Notes: generated by a model from the letters alone, not told the origin. Counted from the stretch's first letter, positions 47,093 through 58,590 are shown. The stretch is 64,000 nt of DNA from Bugula neritina (GCA_964035545.1 CAXIUT010000255.1:28587-92586), one strand, 5' to 3'. Numbers and translations: made by a program.

Positions 47093-48110
47093 ATTTTATA
47101 CTAACTAGATGTAACTATTCATTAGATATAACTATTGATATGATATAACTATCAATAAGATGAAACTATTGATAAGATGTAACTATTGATCGATTCTTTA
47201 CTATAAATATCACAGAAGAAGCTATCAGTCTTCTAAACAAACGCTTTGTACCTTCTAGTATTGTTTGATAAAATCATATTCCTTTGGCAACTACCTAAGA
47301 CAGTTACTATCTTTGTCTAAAATCCTTTTTCTTTATTCTAAATTTGATTGATTTTTTGTTTGAATTTTAATTCTTGGAATATTAAGTTAGTTAGCTGACT
47401 AAGTAGACGGTGTCGACTGTGGTAGTATACTCTCTTTTTTATCTCACTTTGAAAGTATTGAGACCTCATTGATCTCCCAACCGACTAGCCAATACTGATA
47501 ACCTTGACTGCATGTTTTTTTTATCTTTCAAAAGCTTCGAATCGATAAGCCAACTCTTTTCGATCTACAAGAAAGCTTTAATCCTTGACTATTTGTTTTT
47601 ATAAGTATCAACTCAATGTCATTAATGATCCTTTCGAAAAATAGTCTCTTAAAGACAACCATCATAGACCAAGATTCTTGATTATCCATTTGTTTTAGAT
47701 AAAATAATTATTGATGGACGGTTCTTCTAGAGCTAGAGTTGCTTCAAACTAGAAGAAGAACTTGGGATAACTCGAATCGACATCACTCATTGTGTTTTAT
47801 GGAATAAAAAAAAAAAAAAATAACTTCGACTTTTGAAGATCTTCAAAAAAAAAAACATTTTATTTGATCAATATTGACTAATCCATCTCGTATTAGTTTT
47901 TATTAACAATATTTTTCAAAAGATATTCAATACAAAATTGCTTTAAACCACAATTTATTTGTTTCACCTTTTTTTGGATGAGTAAAAATAAACATAAAAA
48001 TAGCAAAGTAAATTAGTCATTAAAGTTTTAATTTGTTATTTTATTATCAATGTTCTTGCTCTCATTTGTAGTTTTTCTATAGAACACATAGAAAAATATT
48101 TTCTTTAGAA
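47093..48110. other. Spacer upstream of gene D
   Basis: Near-copy of the gene C spacer to about 47880, with the same decayed minus-strand ORF, then unrelated AT-rich sequence. No array here. No confident gene. Confidence 0.6.
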
Positions 48111-48197
48111 CATTATAACTGATAATTAAAAGCAAGTGATTTTCTTAGATAAATAGAAGCTTTTTTTAGAATCCTTATATATATATATTCTTCTTCT
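48111..48197 (+). promoter_or_regulatory. Conserved upstream block (gene D)
   Basis: CATTATAACTGATAATTAAA, AAGTGATTTTCTTAGATAAAT and TTTTAGAAT are kept, with a TATATATA stretch before the ATG. Confidence 0.6.
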
Positions 48198-49265
48198 ATG
48201 AAAAGAATCGAAGTCCTACTTCTGATAGTAGTACTGCTTGGTTCTCTCAATGCCTATATGATCTAGCCTGGATCTAATGACATATTTAGCAACTTCATGT
48301 AGGGATCTGATAACTCTATGAACAACAATATGCTTTTTGAAAATGAAGATTCAATGGTTGGATCAGATAATGGCTTCTTAGAAAATAGCAATTCTATGGA
48401 AGGAAATGGAAATATACCCAATGGAAATCTAAATTCTATCTTTGGTACTGATTAGTGTGAAACAATTCCTCATCCACAACAACCACCTTGCAGTTCTTGC
48501 CCATCAGGGGTTTGTCCAACTCCTGTCTGTTAAAATCCACCAACCCCACCACCACCACCACCACCACCACCACCACCACCACCACCACCACCACCACCGC
48601 CTTAACCTGAACCTTGTGAACCTTATTATCCACCAGAACCACCCTATCCTTAACCTCATGACCCTTATTGTCCACCAGAACCGCCATCTCCTCCACCTCC
48701 TTAGCCACCTTTACCACCAACAAGGCCACCACCTTTGCCACCAACAAGGCCACCACCTTTGCCACCAACAAGGCCACCAATAAGGTGTCCACCAAGAAGA
48801 TGTCCCCCTCCAAGAAGACCTCCAACAAAATGCCCTCCTCGAAGAAGACCCTCACCTCCAAGAAGAGGCGGAGGAAGAAGAGGCGGAGGTAGAAGAGGCG
48901 GAGGAAGAAGAGGCGGAGGAAGAAGAAGACCTCCAAAAAAATGCCCTCCTCGAAGAAGACCCTCACCACCAAGAAGAGGCGGAGGTAGAAGAGGTGGAGG
49001 AAGAAGAGGTGGAGGAAGAAGAGGTGGAGGAAGAAGAAGACCTCCAAAAAAATGCCCTCCTCGAAGAAGACCCTCACCACCAAGAAGAGGCGGAGGTAGA
49101 AGAGGTGGAGGAAGAAGAGGTGGAGGAAGAAGAGGTGGAGGAAGAAGAAGACCTCCAAAAAAATGCCCTCCTCGACGAAGACCTACAAGAAAAAGTCCTC
49201 CTCGAAGAAGACCCTCACCACCAAGAAGAGGCGGAGGAAGAAGAGGGTGTAGAAGACGTAAATGA
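48198..49265 (+). CDS. Secreted Asn-rich, Cys/Pro, Arg repeat protein D (short member)
   Basis: ATG 48198 to TGA 49263-49265, 355 aa. Signal peptide MKRIEVLLLIVVLLGSLNA. The Asn/Gly region is shrunk to about 65 residues and has lost the 19-residue unit. A Cys-containing link (PPCSSCPSGVCPTPVC) and polyproline follow, then a basic tail of CPPRRRPSPPRRGGGRR units ending RRGCRRRK. The Cys-Pro pattern links it to gene E more than to A-C. The gene follows SepSecS copy 2 in the position gene C holds in block 1. Confidence 0.8.
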
Positions 49266-49428
49266 TCTACTTGCTTGCTTTACTATTTTTACTTTTAAGA
49301 AGCTAGAGTGTTAGTTTTTTTATTAAAGTCGCATGAATAGAATAAAACATATTTATTGCACTTTATTTAGCTATCTTATAATATCTATCTAAATTTATAT
49401 CTGTAAAAATAATCATTTTTATAATATC

Positions 49429-49503
49429 GGGGTTGGGGTTGGGGTTGGGGTTGGGGTTGGGGTTGGGGTTGGGGTTGGGGTTGGGGTTGGGGTTGGGGTT
49501 GGG
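49429..49503 (+). repeat. Interstitial telomeric array, 75 nt
   Basis: Twelve and a half GGGGTT units, GGGG start and GGG end, in the spacer 164 bp downstream of gene D. Confidence 0.95.
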
Positions 49504-49735
49504 AAAATTAACTTTTTTTGATTAGTGGTCACCAAAGGGACAATATTCGATACTAGGACATTTAGAGATGTCTAATTCCTTATATGAGAGATGGAATATA
49601 TAATCTAATTTAATATTTAGAACAAATGATTCTCATATTTAAAATAATGTTATCTTGGAATATCAATTATCATTGAACAACGATGGAATAGATAGAAATT
49701 TGGCTATTAAACTAGATTTCAACTATCAATAAGTT

Positions 49736-49960
49736 GCAGATGTAAGATCATCTGATGAATAATTTCTAGTCTTATCAGTTAATGTGGTCTTGTTCGCTAT
49801 CTCTTTTATCTTATTCTTGAACTTTCTTAAATATTCTATTTCATCTGATGTAGTCTTGATGTAATATTTTACCTTATCGCTCCCCTCCAATTTTATCAAT
49901 AACTTAGAATTTTATGAATAACTTTCAAAAATATTTAGTCTAATGCATGTTTATTTTAAG
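49736..49960 (-). CDS. Possible gene fragment, unknown
   Basis: A protein-like minus-strand frame ending at TGA 49738-49736 reads KLEGSDKVKYYIKTTSDEI, then EYLRKFKNKIKEIANK and ends SSDDLTSATY. Upstream it runs to about 49960, where a TGA intervenes, and no clear start or intron is seen. It has no TAA/TAG Glu codons in the clearest part. It may be the last exon of a degraded gene. Confidence 0.3.
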
Positions 49961-51188
49961 AAGAATCACCACCAGCAAAAAAATAAATAAGAAAAGACTT
50001 ATCATTTTAGCATATCCTTAGATGTTTAAATTATCTTTGAGGTTTATCTTATTCTTATCTTAATAAACTTTGATATCATAATAGATAATAATTTATTTAT
50101 TTGAATTAAAAAGAATAAATAAAGTCTAATATATCTTTAAAAATAATTTCATAAACTTTTCTTATTAATTCGATATTGTTTCTTTACTTGATGCTTGATT
50201 TTTCTATTCTTGTTCCAAAGTAAATTAAGTTTTCTATGATTCTTTTTACCTTATATATTACTTTACCTTTCATTTAGTTACCTTCTTCTTTGTCAGTAGA
50301 TAAAGAAATAATGTTTTTACTGTTATTGAAAAGTACTTTATTGATAATAAATTGTATTAAAAGGAAAAAAGTCAAACTGAAAAGAAAATCAATAAAATAA
50401 CCTTAAAATTAGCTGATAAAATAGATGTTGGGGTAGATAGTTGGTTTTTTGTATCTACTTATGTCGATTTATTCTTAACTCTTCTTTAATAATTATCTAC
50501 TTCTTAGTAACAAGAAAGAAATAGTTGATATAAAAGTGAGTACTGATTAAAAAATAAGTGAAAACAAAAATTAAAAAATAAGTGAAAACAAAAATAAATT
50601 TGAATCTGAATATTCCAAAATGCTAATCAAAGATGATATGAATCAACATTTGATAATAAATGTATATTGAAAGTTTTATTAATGAAAAAGACAACTATAA
50701 ATGAGAGAAGAGATATGTTCCTGACTTTTTAATGATAATTATCATCAAATAATATAATTGTTACTTATTAATTTTGTAACTATTTTTGTTTGTTACCATT
50801 AAGATAAGATAAGATCGTATTATAATCATCATAGTTATTTAGGTTGGATTGAACATTATCGAGAATATTAGTTGTTCTGAGAAGTATAACTTTATCTTAT
50901 TGATGCAAAATCACACTTTTTATTATGAATAAACAATCAAAAGAACTGATTTCGCAAGTCGAATAGAACTAATGATCACTTCTGTTGTGATCTTGAACTT
51001 ATAATATAGTCAATAAATTGTTTTAATCAACTATTTTCCATCTTTTCTAAAAATCCATCAGTAAAAAGATTATAAGTTTTATCGAAATAAATATATGAAT
51101 CAAGGTTTAGTTTGTTATTAAGGATAAATTTTGTTATTCCCATTTGCAGTTTCGGTATAGAAGCCTTAAAAAATAATATTTGATGGAA
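49961..51188. other. AT-rich intergenic region
   Basis: Over 1.2 kb of AT-rich sequence with no confident ORF on either strand under the Glu code and no RNA gene that I can recognise. Confidence 0.5.
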
Positions 51189-51271
51189 CATTATAATCTA
51201 TAATTAAAATCAAGTGATTTTAGATGATAAATGGAAGCTTTATTTAGAATATTTTACATTTATATTATTCT
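51189..51271 (+). promoter_or_regulatory. Conserved upstream block (gene E)
   Basis: CATTATAATCTATAATTAAA, CAAGTGATTTTAGATGATAA, ATGGAAGCTTTATTTAGAAT and TTTACATTTATAT match the blocks of A-D although the surrounding spacer is unrelated. That argues for functional conservation. Confidence 0.65.
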
Positions 51272-53623
51272 ATGAAAGGAATCAAAGTTCTACTTCTAAT
51301 AGTAGTACTGCTTGGTTCTCTCAATGCTGATATGATCTCTTCTGGAGCTGATGGCATGTTCAATAACATCATGAAGGGATCAGACAACTTCATGAAGGGC
51401 AACAAAAATCAGCTTTTCGGAAATGAAAATACCATGGTAGGAAATCACAATAAATTTGCAGGAGATGGTAACCTTGGAGTTGGAGATGTCAATACCGTTG
51501 TTGGAAACGGTAATATGTTCAAAGGTAACTACAATAATATCTTTGGGCATGGAAATAAAGGTAAAGGTTCAGCCAACAAGATAGCTGGATCAGGAAATAG
51601 CTTCTTAGGAAACTGTAATACTATTGGAGGAAATGGAAATCTACTCAATGGAAATATAAATTCTATCTTTGGAAATAAAAATGTTGTTAAAGGAGATGGA
51701 AACTTCCTTAAAGGAAATTCTAATCTACTTATAAGTGATAAGTTTGGAAATATTCCTTCAAAACCATAAAAACCAATTTGCAGCTCTTGTCCATCAGGCA
51801 ACTGTCCATCAGGAAACTGTCCATCAGGAAACTGTCCATCAGGAAAATGTCCATCAGGAAACTGTCCATCAGGAAACTGTCCATCAGGAAACTGTCCAAA
51901 TCCCCCACCAGAACCTAAACCTTATGAACCTATTTGTCTACCAGGCAACTGTCCATCAGGCAACTGTCCATCAGGCAACTGTCCAAATCCCCCACCAGAA
52001 CCTAAACCTCATGAGCCTACGTGTCCACCACCACCACCACCACCGCCACTGCCACCTTGTCCTGAACCAGAACCTGAACCTCATGAGCCTACTTGTCCAC
52101 CACCACCACCCCCACCACCACCACCACCACCACCACCACCACCACCACCACCACCACCACCACCACCACCACCACCACCACCACCACCACCACCACCACC
52201 ACCACCGCCACCGCCACCACCACCACCGCCACCTTGTCCTGAACCTGAACCAGAACCTGAACCTCATGAGCCTACTTGTCCACCACCACCACCACCACCA
52301 CCACCACCACCACCACCACCACCACCACCACCACCACCGCCACCACCACCACCGCCACCGCCACCGCCACCTTGTCCTGAACCTGAACCAGAACCTGAAC
52401 CTCATGAGCCTACTTGTCCACCACCACCACCACCACCACCACCACCACCACCACCACCACCACCACCACCACCTTGTCCTGAACCAGAACCTGAACCTCA
52501 TGACCCTTATTGTCCACCACCACCACCTTGTCCAGGACCTTAACCTGAACCTCATGAGCCTTATTGTCCTCCTTCCACACCTCCTCCACCACCGCCACCA
52601 CCACCGCCACCACCACCGCCACCGCCACCACCACCGCCACCACCTCCTCCTTCTTGTCCTGAACCTTAGCCTCAGCCATAACCAGAACCACCAAGAAAAT
52701 GTCCAAGGCCTCCAAAACCACCAAGAAAATGTCCAAGACCACCTATATTTCCACCTAGAAAATGCCCAAGATAACCAAGATGTCCCAGAATACCAAGAAA
52801 ACCCAGATGTCCTAGACGACCTAGAAAACCAAGATGTCCTAGACGACCTAGAAGACCAAGAAGACCTAGAAAACCCAGATGTCCTAGACGACCTAGAAGA
52901 CCAAGAAGACCAAGAAGACCTAGAAAACCCAGATGTCCTAGACGACCTAGGAGACCCAGAAAACCAAGAAGGCCAAGATGTCCTAGAAGACCTAGAAAAC
53001 CAAGATGTCCGAGAAGACCAAGGAGACCCAGAAAACCAAGAAGGCCAAGATGTCCTAGAAGACCTAGAAAACCAAGATGTCCGAGAAGACCAAGGAGACC
53101 CAGAAAACCAAGAAGGCCAAGATGTCCTCGAAGACCTAGAAAACCAAGATGCCCAAGAAGACCAAGGAGACCCAGAAAACCAAGAAGGCCAAGATGTCCT
53201 CGAAGACCTAGAAAACCAAGATGCCCAAGAAGACCAAGGAGACCCAGAAAACCAAGAAGGCCAAGATGTCCTAGAAGACCTAGAAAACCAAGATGTCCGA
53301 GAAGACCAAGGAGACCCAGAAAACCAAGAAGGCCAAGATGTCCTCGAAGACCTAGAAAACCAAGATGCCCAAGAAAACCAAGAAGATGTCTATTCAAAAA
53401 AAGAAGTCAGCCAAGGAGACGACCTCAGCCAAGACGACCTCAGCCAAGACGACCTCAGCAAAGGAGACCTCAGCACAGACGACCTCAGCACAGGAGACCT
53501 AAGTCCAGACGACCTTCGAACCATCAAAGAGGTGGAAGAAGAGGCGGAGGAAGAAGAGGCGGAGGAAGAAGAGGCGGAGGAAGAAGAGGCGGAGGAAGAA
53601 GAGGGTGTAGAAGACGTAGATGA
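51272..53623 (+). CDS. Secreted Gly/Asn, Cys-Pro, Arg repeat protein E
   Basis: ATG 51272 to TGA 53621-53623, 783 aa. Signal peptide MKGIKVLLLIVVLLGSLNA, residues 1-19. Residues 20-165 have the cleanest Gly/Asn pattern of the family (GNGNMFKGNYNNIFGHGN), spaced like a beta-solenoid. Residues about 170-235 are CPSGN repeats, then CPEPEPEPHEPTCPPPP units with long polyproline, then from about 470 RKCPRPP, KPRCPRRPR and KPRRPRC units. It ends RRGGGRRGCRRRR. Regular Cys suggests disulphide cross-linking after secretion. This member best shows the ancestral layout. Confidence 0.85.
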
Positions 53624-53936
53624 TCTACTTACTTTACTATCTTTACTTTTGATAAGCTAGTTATTATTGATAAACAAGTTATAATTTTGAATAATAGAAA
53701 ATACTATAAAAATAAAGGCATATTATTTTTATCTCTGGCTTATTTATTCATTTTTCTCGATTTAACAATAATAGTTAACTTTCCTTCAATCTTTGGAAAA
53801 GTAATGAGCAAAATAAATATTATTTGACTATCCTCATTATTATTCATCTTACTCTAATTTTTATCTTTCTTAATTAGAAATATTTAAAGTGTATTATTAT
53901 TTATAGTTTATTTTGTGATCATTTGTTCTTTAATCT

Positions 53937-54361
53937 TATAAATAATCACAAGTAGTCATTAAATAATAAAATATCGAGTCTTGAACCAATATCTAAGCTG
54001 TCAACAGTTAGAAAACAAGTTATTTAATTAGTATAAATTGTATCATCATAAAGCAATTAAGTCAGAAACTTTATTTTGCAAACAATGATTTAGATGTATC
54101 AGATAGTATTCAATAAACTATGGTAAAAACAATGCTTACAAAAGCAAAAGAAGTTAAATTTGAGTTTAAATTAAAAAATCTAATTAAGTTCAGTGTTTCG
54201 AGGAAGAAATAAGTCTAAAAATTACCCAAAAAAGAATACTAAATTACAACTAAATCTTTTTCGATAAGAGAAATAACAAAAACAAAAGATAAAAATTGCT
54301 TTATAACTGTATGTTATATAACTTGAACACAGATTAGATCAAATGATAAGAAATATGGGGA
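53937..54361 (+). pseudogene. Diverged, truncated paralogue of the ORF at 56563
   Basis: The frame reads PISKLSTVRKQVIELVEIVS, later FNKLWEKQCLQKQ, EEKEQKQKIKIAL and QMIRNMGKKY, then TGA. The ORF at 56563 has matching PIPKLSIVRKQVIQ, IKLWEKN, EEKEQKQSIQNA and QMIRNMGLKY, followed by TAA (Glu) where this copy has TGA. I see no ATG in frame, so it looks like a truncated copy. Confidence 0.4.
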
Positions 54362-54740
54362 AAAAATATTGATAAAAAAATATACAAAAATACCTATTGT
54401 AGTCTTTGAATGGAACAAAAACCCATAATAATAAATAAGTATCAACAAGAAGCAGTATTGGAAGCACATAAACCATCTGATAATGATCAAAAGTATTCGA
54501 GTAGAAAAGTAAGAGTCAGAAGGAGTTGATTAAGGAAGATTGATGACTCTAAAATATCTTAAAAGACGGGACAAGGATGAGATTTATAACTTGAAATAAT
54601 TATTTTAGCAAAAGTTGGATATTTCAATGAAGAAGTGATATTTTTATGGAACTACATAATTATGATAAACAAGCTGATAACTGACTCAATAAATTTGATA
54701 ATTTATGAGGTAGAATTAGATTAATTGAATCATGATAGTT
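54362..54740. other. AT-rich spacer
   Basis: No confident gene on either strand; some similarity to sequence near 57.0-57.1 kb continues from the paralogous ORF. Confidence 0.5.
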
Positions 54741-55957
54741 TCATTAGTCTGAGAGCCATTGAATACCTGAGTCCTAGCTTTTAAAGAACATATCTATTTG
54801 TTCAGGGTAGGTGCAACCTATCTTTTCGACTAAACCATCTAAAGTCTCTTGAATTCTATCGTCTTTATAATATCTCCTTCCGATATCTCTCATGCTCAGG
54901 TCTTCAAATTAAAAATCAAACTTAAGTTCTTTTGAAGTTGGAAGCAAATCAGCATTATTGCAATATTCTTACTGATGGTTCAGTATTTTCTATTCTATCT
55001 TCTATATTTAATTTCTATCTCTGTATTTATTTAATGGCATAGGAAATAGTTTGCTATCTCTTTATTTTTAATCTTCGTCCTCTTCTTCAATTTTTATATA
55101 ATTTTGTTAATTATAATGAGGTTGACAAAGTTCTTAAAGTTTCTAAAGAAGTTTTTATTCTACTTCTTTAATATTTGATAATTGAAACTATCTCTTCCAT
55201 CTGTTCATCATAGAGTAATATCGGTTTTTTACCATATTTTAAGTTCTGCTTCCGTTAAAGAATTTTGCCAATTAAGCCCATTTTGTTCCTATTTCTTTTA
55301 TTTTTTGCATTAGTAAGTATTCTTCTTCCTTTTTCCATTCATCTCTTTTGATATTAGGGTTAAGATGGTTCATCCATCTCTATCGACATTGAGCATTGTT
55401 CTTAAAAAATCTTCCCTATGAAACATAAAACAATTCATAAGACACTGCCTTCCACTAGAACTTCTATTTCTTCAAATTTTTTGTTTTTAGTATCTTTTAA
55501 AGCAGATTAATTTCTTAGTTTTTCCATGATTGTTTGGATGTTGATTTGGAAGGAGTCAAACACTTGATTTAGAATCTAATTCTCCATAGAGATTGTCTTT
55601 GAAAGATTCTTTGTAGAAATTAGAAGTCTTTATCAGTCTAAATAACTCAAAAAATACCAATTTATCAACAGTCAGTTAGTAGGTAAAGCAAAAATAAGCC
55701 AAAGTCCATAGAAATAGCTTAAATTAACTTTTTTTCCAAGGTAGGAAAGATATTTGGGCTACTTTTTCTTCTTACATTGTTGTAGGATCTTACTTTTAGT
55801 TTATTTTAGCAAGTAGTTTATGCATTTTTATTCCATCCATGACTTTGGATCCAAGATAGTTTTTTAGCTAGCAAGTACTTAAGTAGGCATCAAACTAGGA
55901 GCTAGTAGGAGTTTCTAAGATTAAGGAGTTGAAATATTCAAAGTTGATGAAGTTCAT
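54741..55957 (-). CDS. Myb (R2R3-like) DNA-binding protein
   Basis: ATG 55957, TGA 54743-54741, about 405 aa. The N-terminus (MNFINFEYFNSLILETPTSS) leads through about 130 residues without motif to two Myb repeats. The first begins SWKNEEINLLEKIL and ends NNAQCRERWMNHLNP (Glu is TAG). The second runs EWKKEEEYLLMQKI, TKWAELAKFFNGSR and KNRYYSMMNRW. The Trp spacing, QCRERW and KNRYYS are typical of Myb/CDC5-like DNA-binding domains, so a nuclear transcription or chromosome role is expected. The tail is acidic. One base appears to be missing at about 55568 (a GTTTG context), because the frames before and after join only with an added base. Confidence 0.75.
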
Positions 55958-56562
55958 TGACTTTTTTATTGATAAGATTCAATTATAAAAACACCCTCAG
56001 CAATAGATAAAGATAAAATTAGGAATAAATATTTTGATTATGAAGGTTTTTGGTGCTTGAAAGCACTATCTAAATTGTTTTAGATATAAAATATAGCTAA
56101 ATAAAAAAATACGCTTCTTCAACTGTTTAACTGTTTGGTAGTGCTTTGGATTTTCAAAATAATGAAAAACAACAATGTACTGAGAATTGTTTAATTGTAT
56201 CAGTAAAAGTAGTTTTTAGGTATTCAACTTAGTTAGAAATGACTATTTCATTAGCTGAAAACGATCCTACTTTTAACTATAATTAATTAATATTATAATT
56301 AAAAAAATGAAATAAGAAATTGTTTGTTGTAGAGATGAAATAAACAAATAATTTAGATTCCAATAAGGAAAGTAAAGCCAGGAGATATTATATTTAATGG
56401 TTTATTGAAAATATTAATCAAAAGATAGTTGTTACCTTTGAAACAAATATTGATATTAATCAATAAGAAAATATTCAAAAACTATTAAAAAAATATATTA
56501 AAAAATAAAAAATATTCTTCTTTAGATTAAATATCGATTTATCTTTTATTATTCATATAAGT
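55958..56562. other. AT-rich intergenic region
   Basis: Divergent spacer between the Myb gene and the ORF at 56563. No gene recognised. Confidence 0.5.
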
Positions 56563-57153
56563 TTGAATAATTTCATTACTATCCATCGAAAAACAATAAT
56601 ATTGAATTCCCAACCAATACCTAAACTGTCAATAGTTAGAAAACAAGTCATTCAATCAGTATCAATTAAATCATCATTTAATTATGGAGCTAGAAGCTTT
56701 ATTTTCAAAAAAGTCACCCAGATGAATCAAATAATTTACATTAAACTTTGGTAAAAAAATGTTTACAAAAGCATAAGAAGTAAAATTTTGGTTTAAATTA
56801 AAAAATTTAATTAGAATTTAGTGTTTAAAGTGAGAAATAAGTCTAAAACTAACTCGAAAAAGAATAAAAAATCACAACTAAACTTTTAATTATAAGAGAA
56901 ATAACAAAAACAATCGATACAAAATGCTTATTTGATTGTATCCTACAACATTAAAAGTTAATAAAAACAAATGATAAGAAATATGGGTCTAAAATATTAA
57001 CAAAGAAGATGCTAGACTGCCTTTTTAGTTCATAAAAGCAACAAAAAATTATAAAAATAAATAAGTATCATCTACAAGCAAAAGTTAAAGCAGATTTAGG
57101 TGATAATTTTAATCTAATAAAACAATAAATCTCTTCAATAAGTCGAAACTTGA
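56563..57153 (+). CDS. Unknown Lys/Ser/Gln-rich protein
   Basis: ATG 56563, TGA 57151-57153, 196 aa with TAA/TAG as Glu. It begins MNNFITIHRKTIILNSQPIP and contains KKNKKSQLNFELEEKEQKQS and QMIRNMGLKYEQRRC. A diverged copy lies at 53937-54361, which supports coding. No signal peptide, membrane helix or known domain. It lies 205 bp upstream of a kinase on the same strand. Confidence 0.45.
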
Positions 57154-57358
57154 TCGTCATGAACTAGAATTAAAATATCATCAAAAACAACCATAATGGG
57201 TTCATTCAGGAGAAGAATATTAAGTATATGATTTTTATTCATTAAAAACAGAAACAAATACAATTGATTTTTAATAATTCATTCATGATTTTTATTTTAA
57301 AGAACTTTCATTTAATTGATTGAAATAGAGTGGTAGTTATGATAGATATTTTATTTTT

Positions 57359-58590
57359 ATGTAAAAGTAGTCATAACAAACGAAAGCATAGATAAGAAAA
57401 TCTAGGTTTGCCTCTATTAGACAAAGTTTAGCATGCAATAGTGCTATCTTGGCCAATGGTAAACGACTCTAAGAAAAGTTATAAAAAAGACAAAGAAAAA
57501 ATAACAATCCAGTTGATAAATAGATAACTCTTTAATATGCGTATAGCGATATCAGTTCTGATGATTAATAGAAATTCAAATCTCTGTTTAATGATAAGTA
57601 TGAAATAGGATAAAAAGCAGGAGAAGGAGCTCATGGGGTAGTTAGGAAATGCTATGATAAAAAAAATAGATAAACATGTGCAGTCAAAACCATCATACTT
57701 GAACATTAACATACTCTTTTTCTTAAAAAAAACTTTACAGCCATTAAAGCTCTCAAACATCCAAACGTTCTCATCTATAAAGCTCTCTTCCTTGAACCAC
57801 AACTCTCAAGATGCTACTTAGTTATGGAATATTTTCCCTTCCCAGAACTGAATTAAGTGGGAGTTGATTCATAGGAAGAACTTAAGACAGTCGTTTATCA
57901 AATTTTGAAGACTCTAAAATACATCCATCTCAAACAAATATGCCACAGAGATATAAAGCCATAGAATATTTTGTATGACAAAGTCAACCAAACGATAAAG
58001 TTAATTGATTTCGGTATTAGTAAAAAGACGCAGTAAAGGTCTATTAAGAGAGAGATGCTGACACCAACTGGAACTCCTTATTATCGTGCTCCTGAGATGT
58101 TAGAAGGAGGAGGTTATGATGAAATGGTTGACCTTTGGGCACTAGGAGTTACTATATTCAAACTGATGACTGGTATACTCCTTTTGAAGCAGAATATCAC
58201 ATAGATACAATAGCTAATATTTTGAAAGGAGAGATTGATTTTCCCAAAAAGATGAAGTTTTAATGTTCCCAGGTAGCTAAAAATTTAGTGAAAAGGTTAC
58301 TAAGAAAGGATCCTAGAGAAAGACTGTCAGCTGAGATGGCTCTCAAAGATGTGTGTTTCCTAAGTACGAATATGGAAAAATAGATATCATAAGATTTATC
58401 AAGATCGTTGCATTATGATAAAAATTTAAATGAAATGGATTTGCATTTGTCTGTACCGTTTTGTCTTGAAGAGAAAAGACATAAGGCTGGTTCTTCGAAA
58501 AAAGAGATCAAGGAGATATTGGAATAAAGTTAAAGTAGTATTTTTGGAATGGAAGAAACAGTCATCATTTCTTTGCCATCTCCAATCTGA
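57359..58590 (+). CDS. Ser/Thr protein kinase (CAMK/CDPK-like catalytic domain)
   Basis: ATG 57359, TGA 58588-58590, about 410 aa. A 130-residue N-terminal region precedes the kinase domain. Motifs: GEKAGEGAHGVVRKC, CAVKTI with the ATP lysine, LVMEYF hinge, HRDIKPENILYD (Glu is TAG), LIDFGISKK, PTGTPYYRAPEML, DLWALGVTIFKLMTG, TPFEAEYHIDTIANILKG and LLRKDPRERLSAE. All catalytic residues are present. Between LMTG and TPFEA one base is missing. Alternatively a 20-nt GT-AG segment (58175-58194) could be an intron, but that would remove the conserved Pro-Phe. No EF-hands or other regulatory domain is visible. Confidence 0.82.

Larger units (their letters stand above)
42121..47880. repeat. Segmental duplication, copy 2
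   Basis: Second copy of 33921-39535. Divergence is low in SepSecS and slightly higher in the EF-hand gene. All three genes remain open. Confidence 0.92.

Noticed and set aside
39547-49503. CRISPR-like or satellite interpretation of the regular GGGGTT arrays
   Set aside because: Units are exact telomere repeats with no spacers; they match the terminal repeat of the same window.
26847-53623. Collagen, RGG RNA-binding or protamine-like identity for the repeat proteins
   Set aside because: There is no Gly-X-Y triplet register over length, and a signal peptide argues against a nuclear protein. Composition alone is not enough to assign them.
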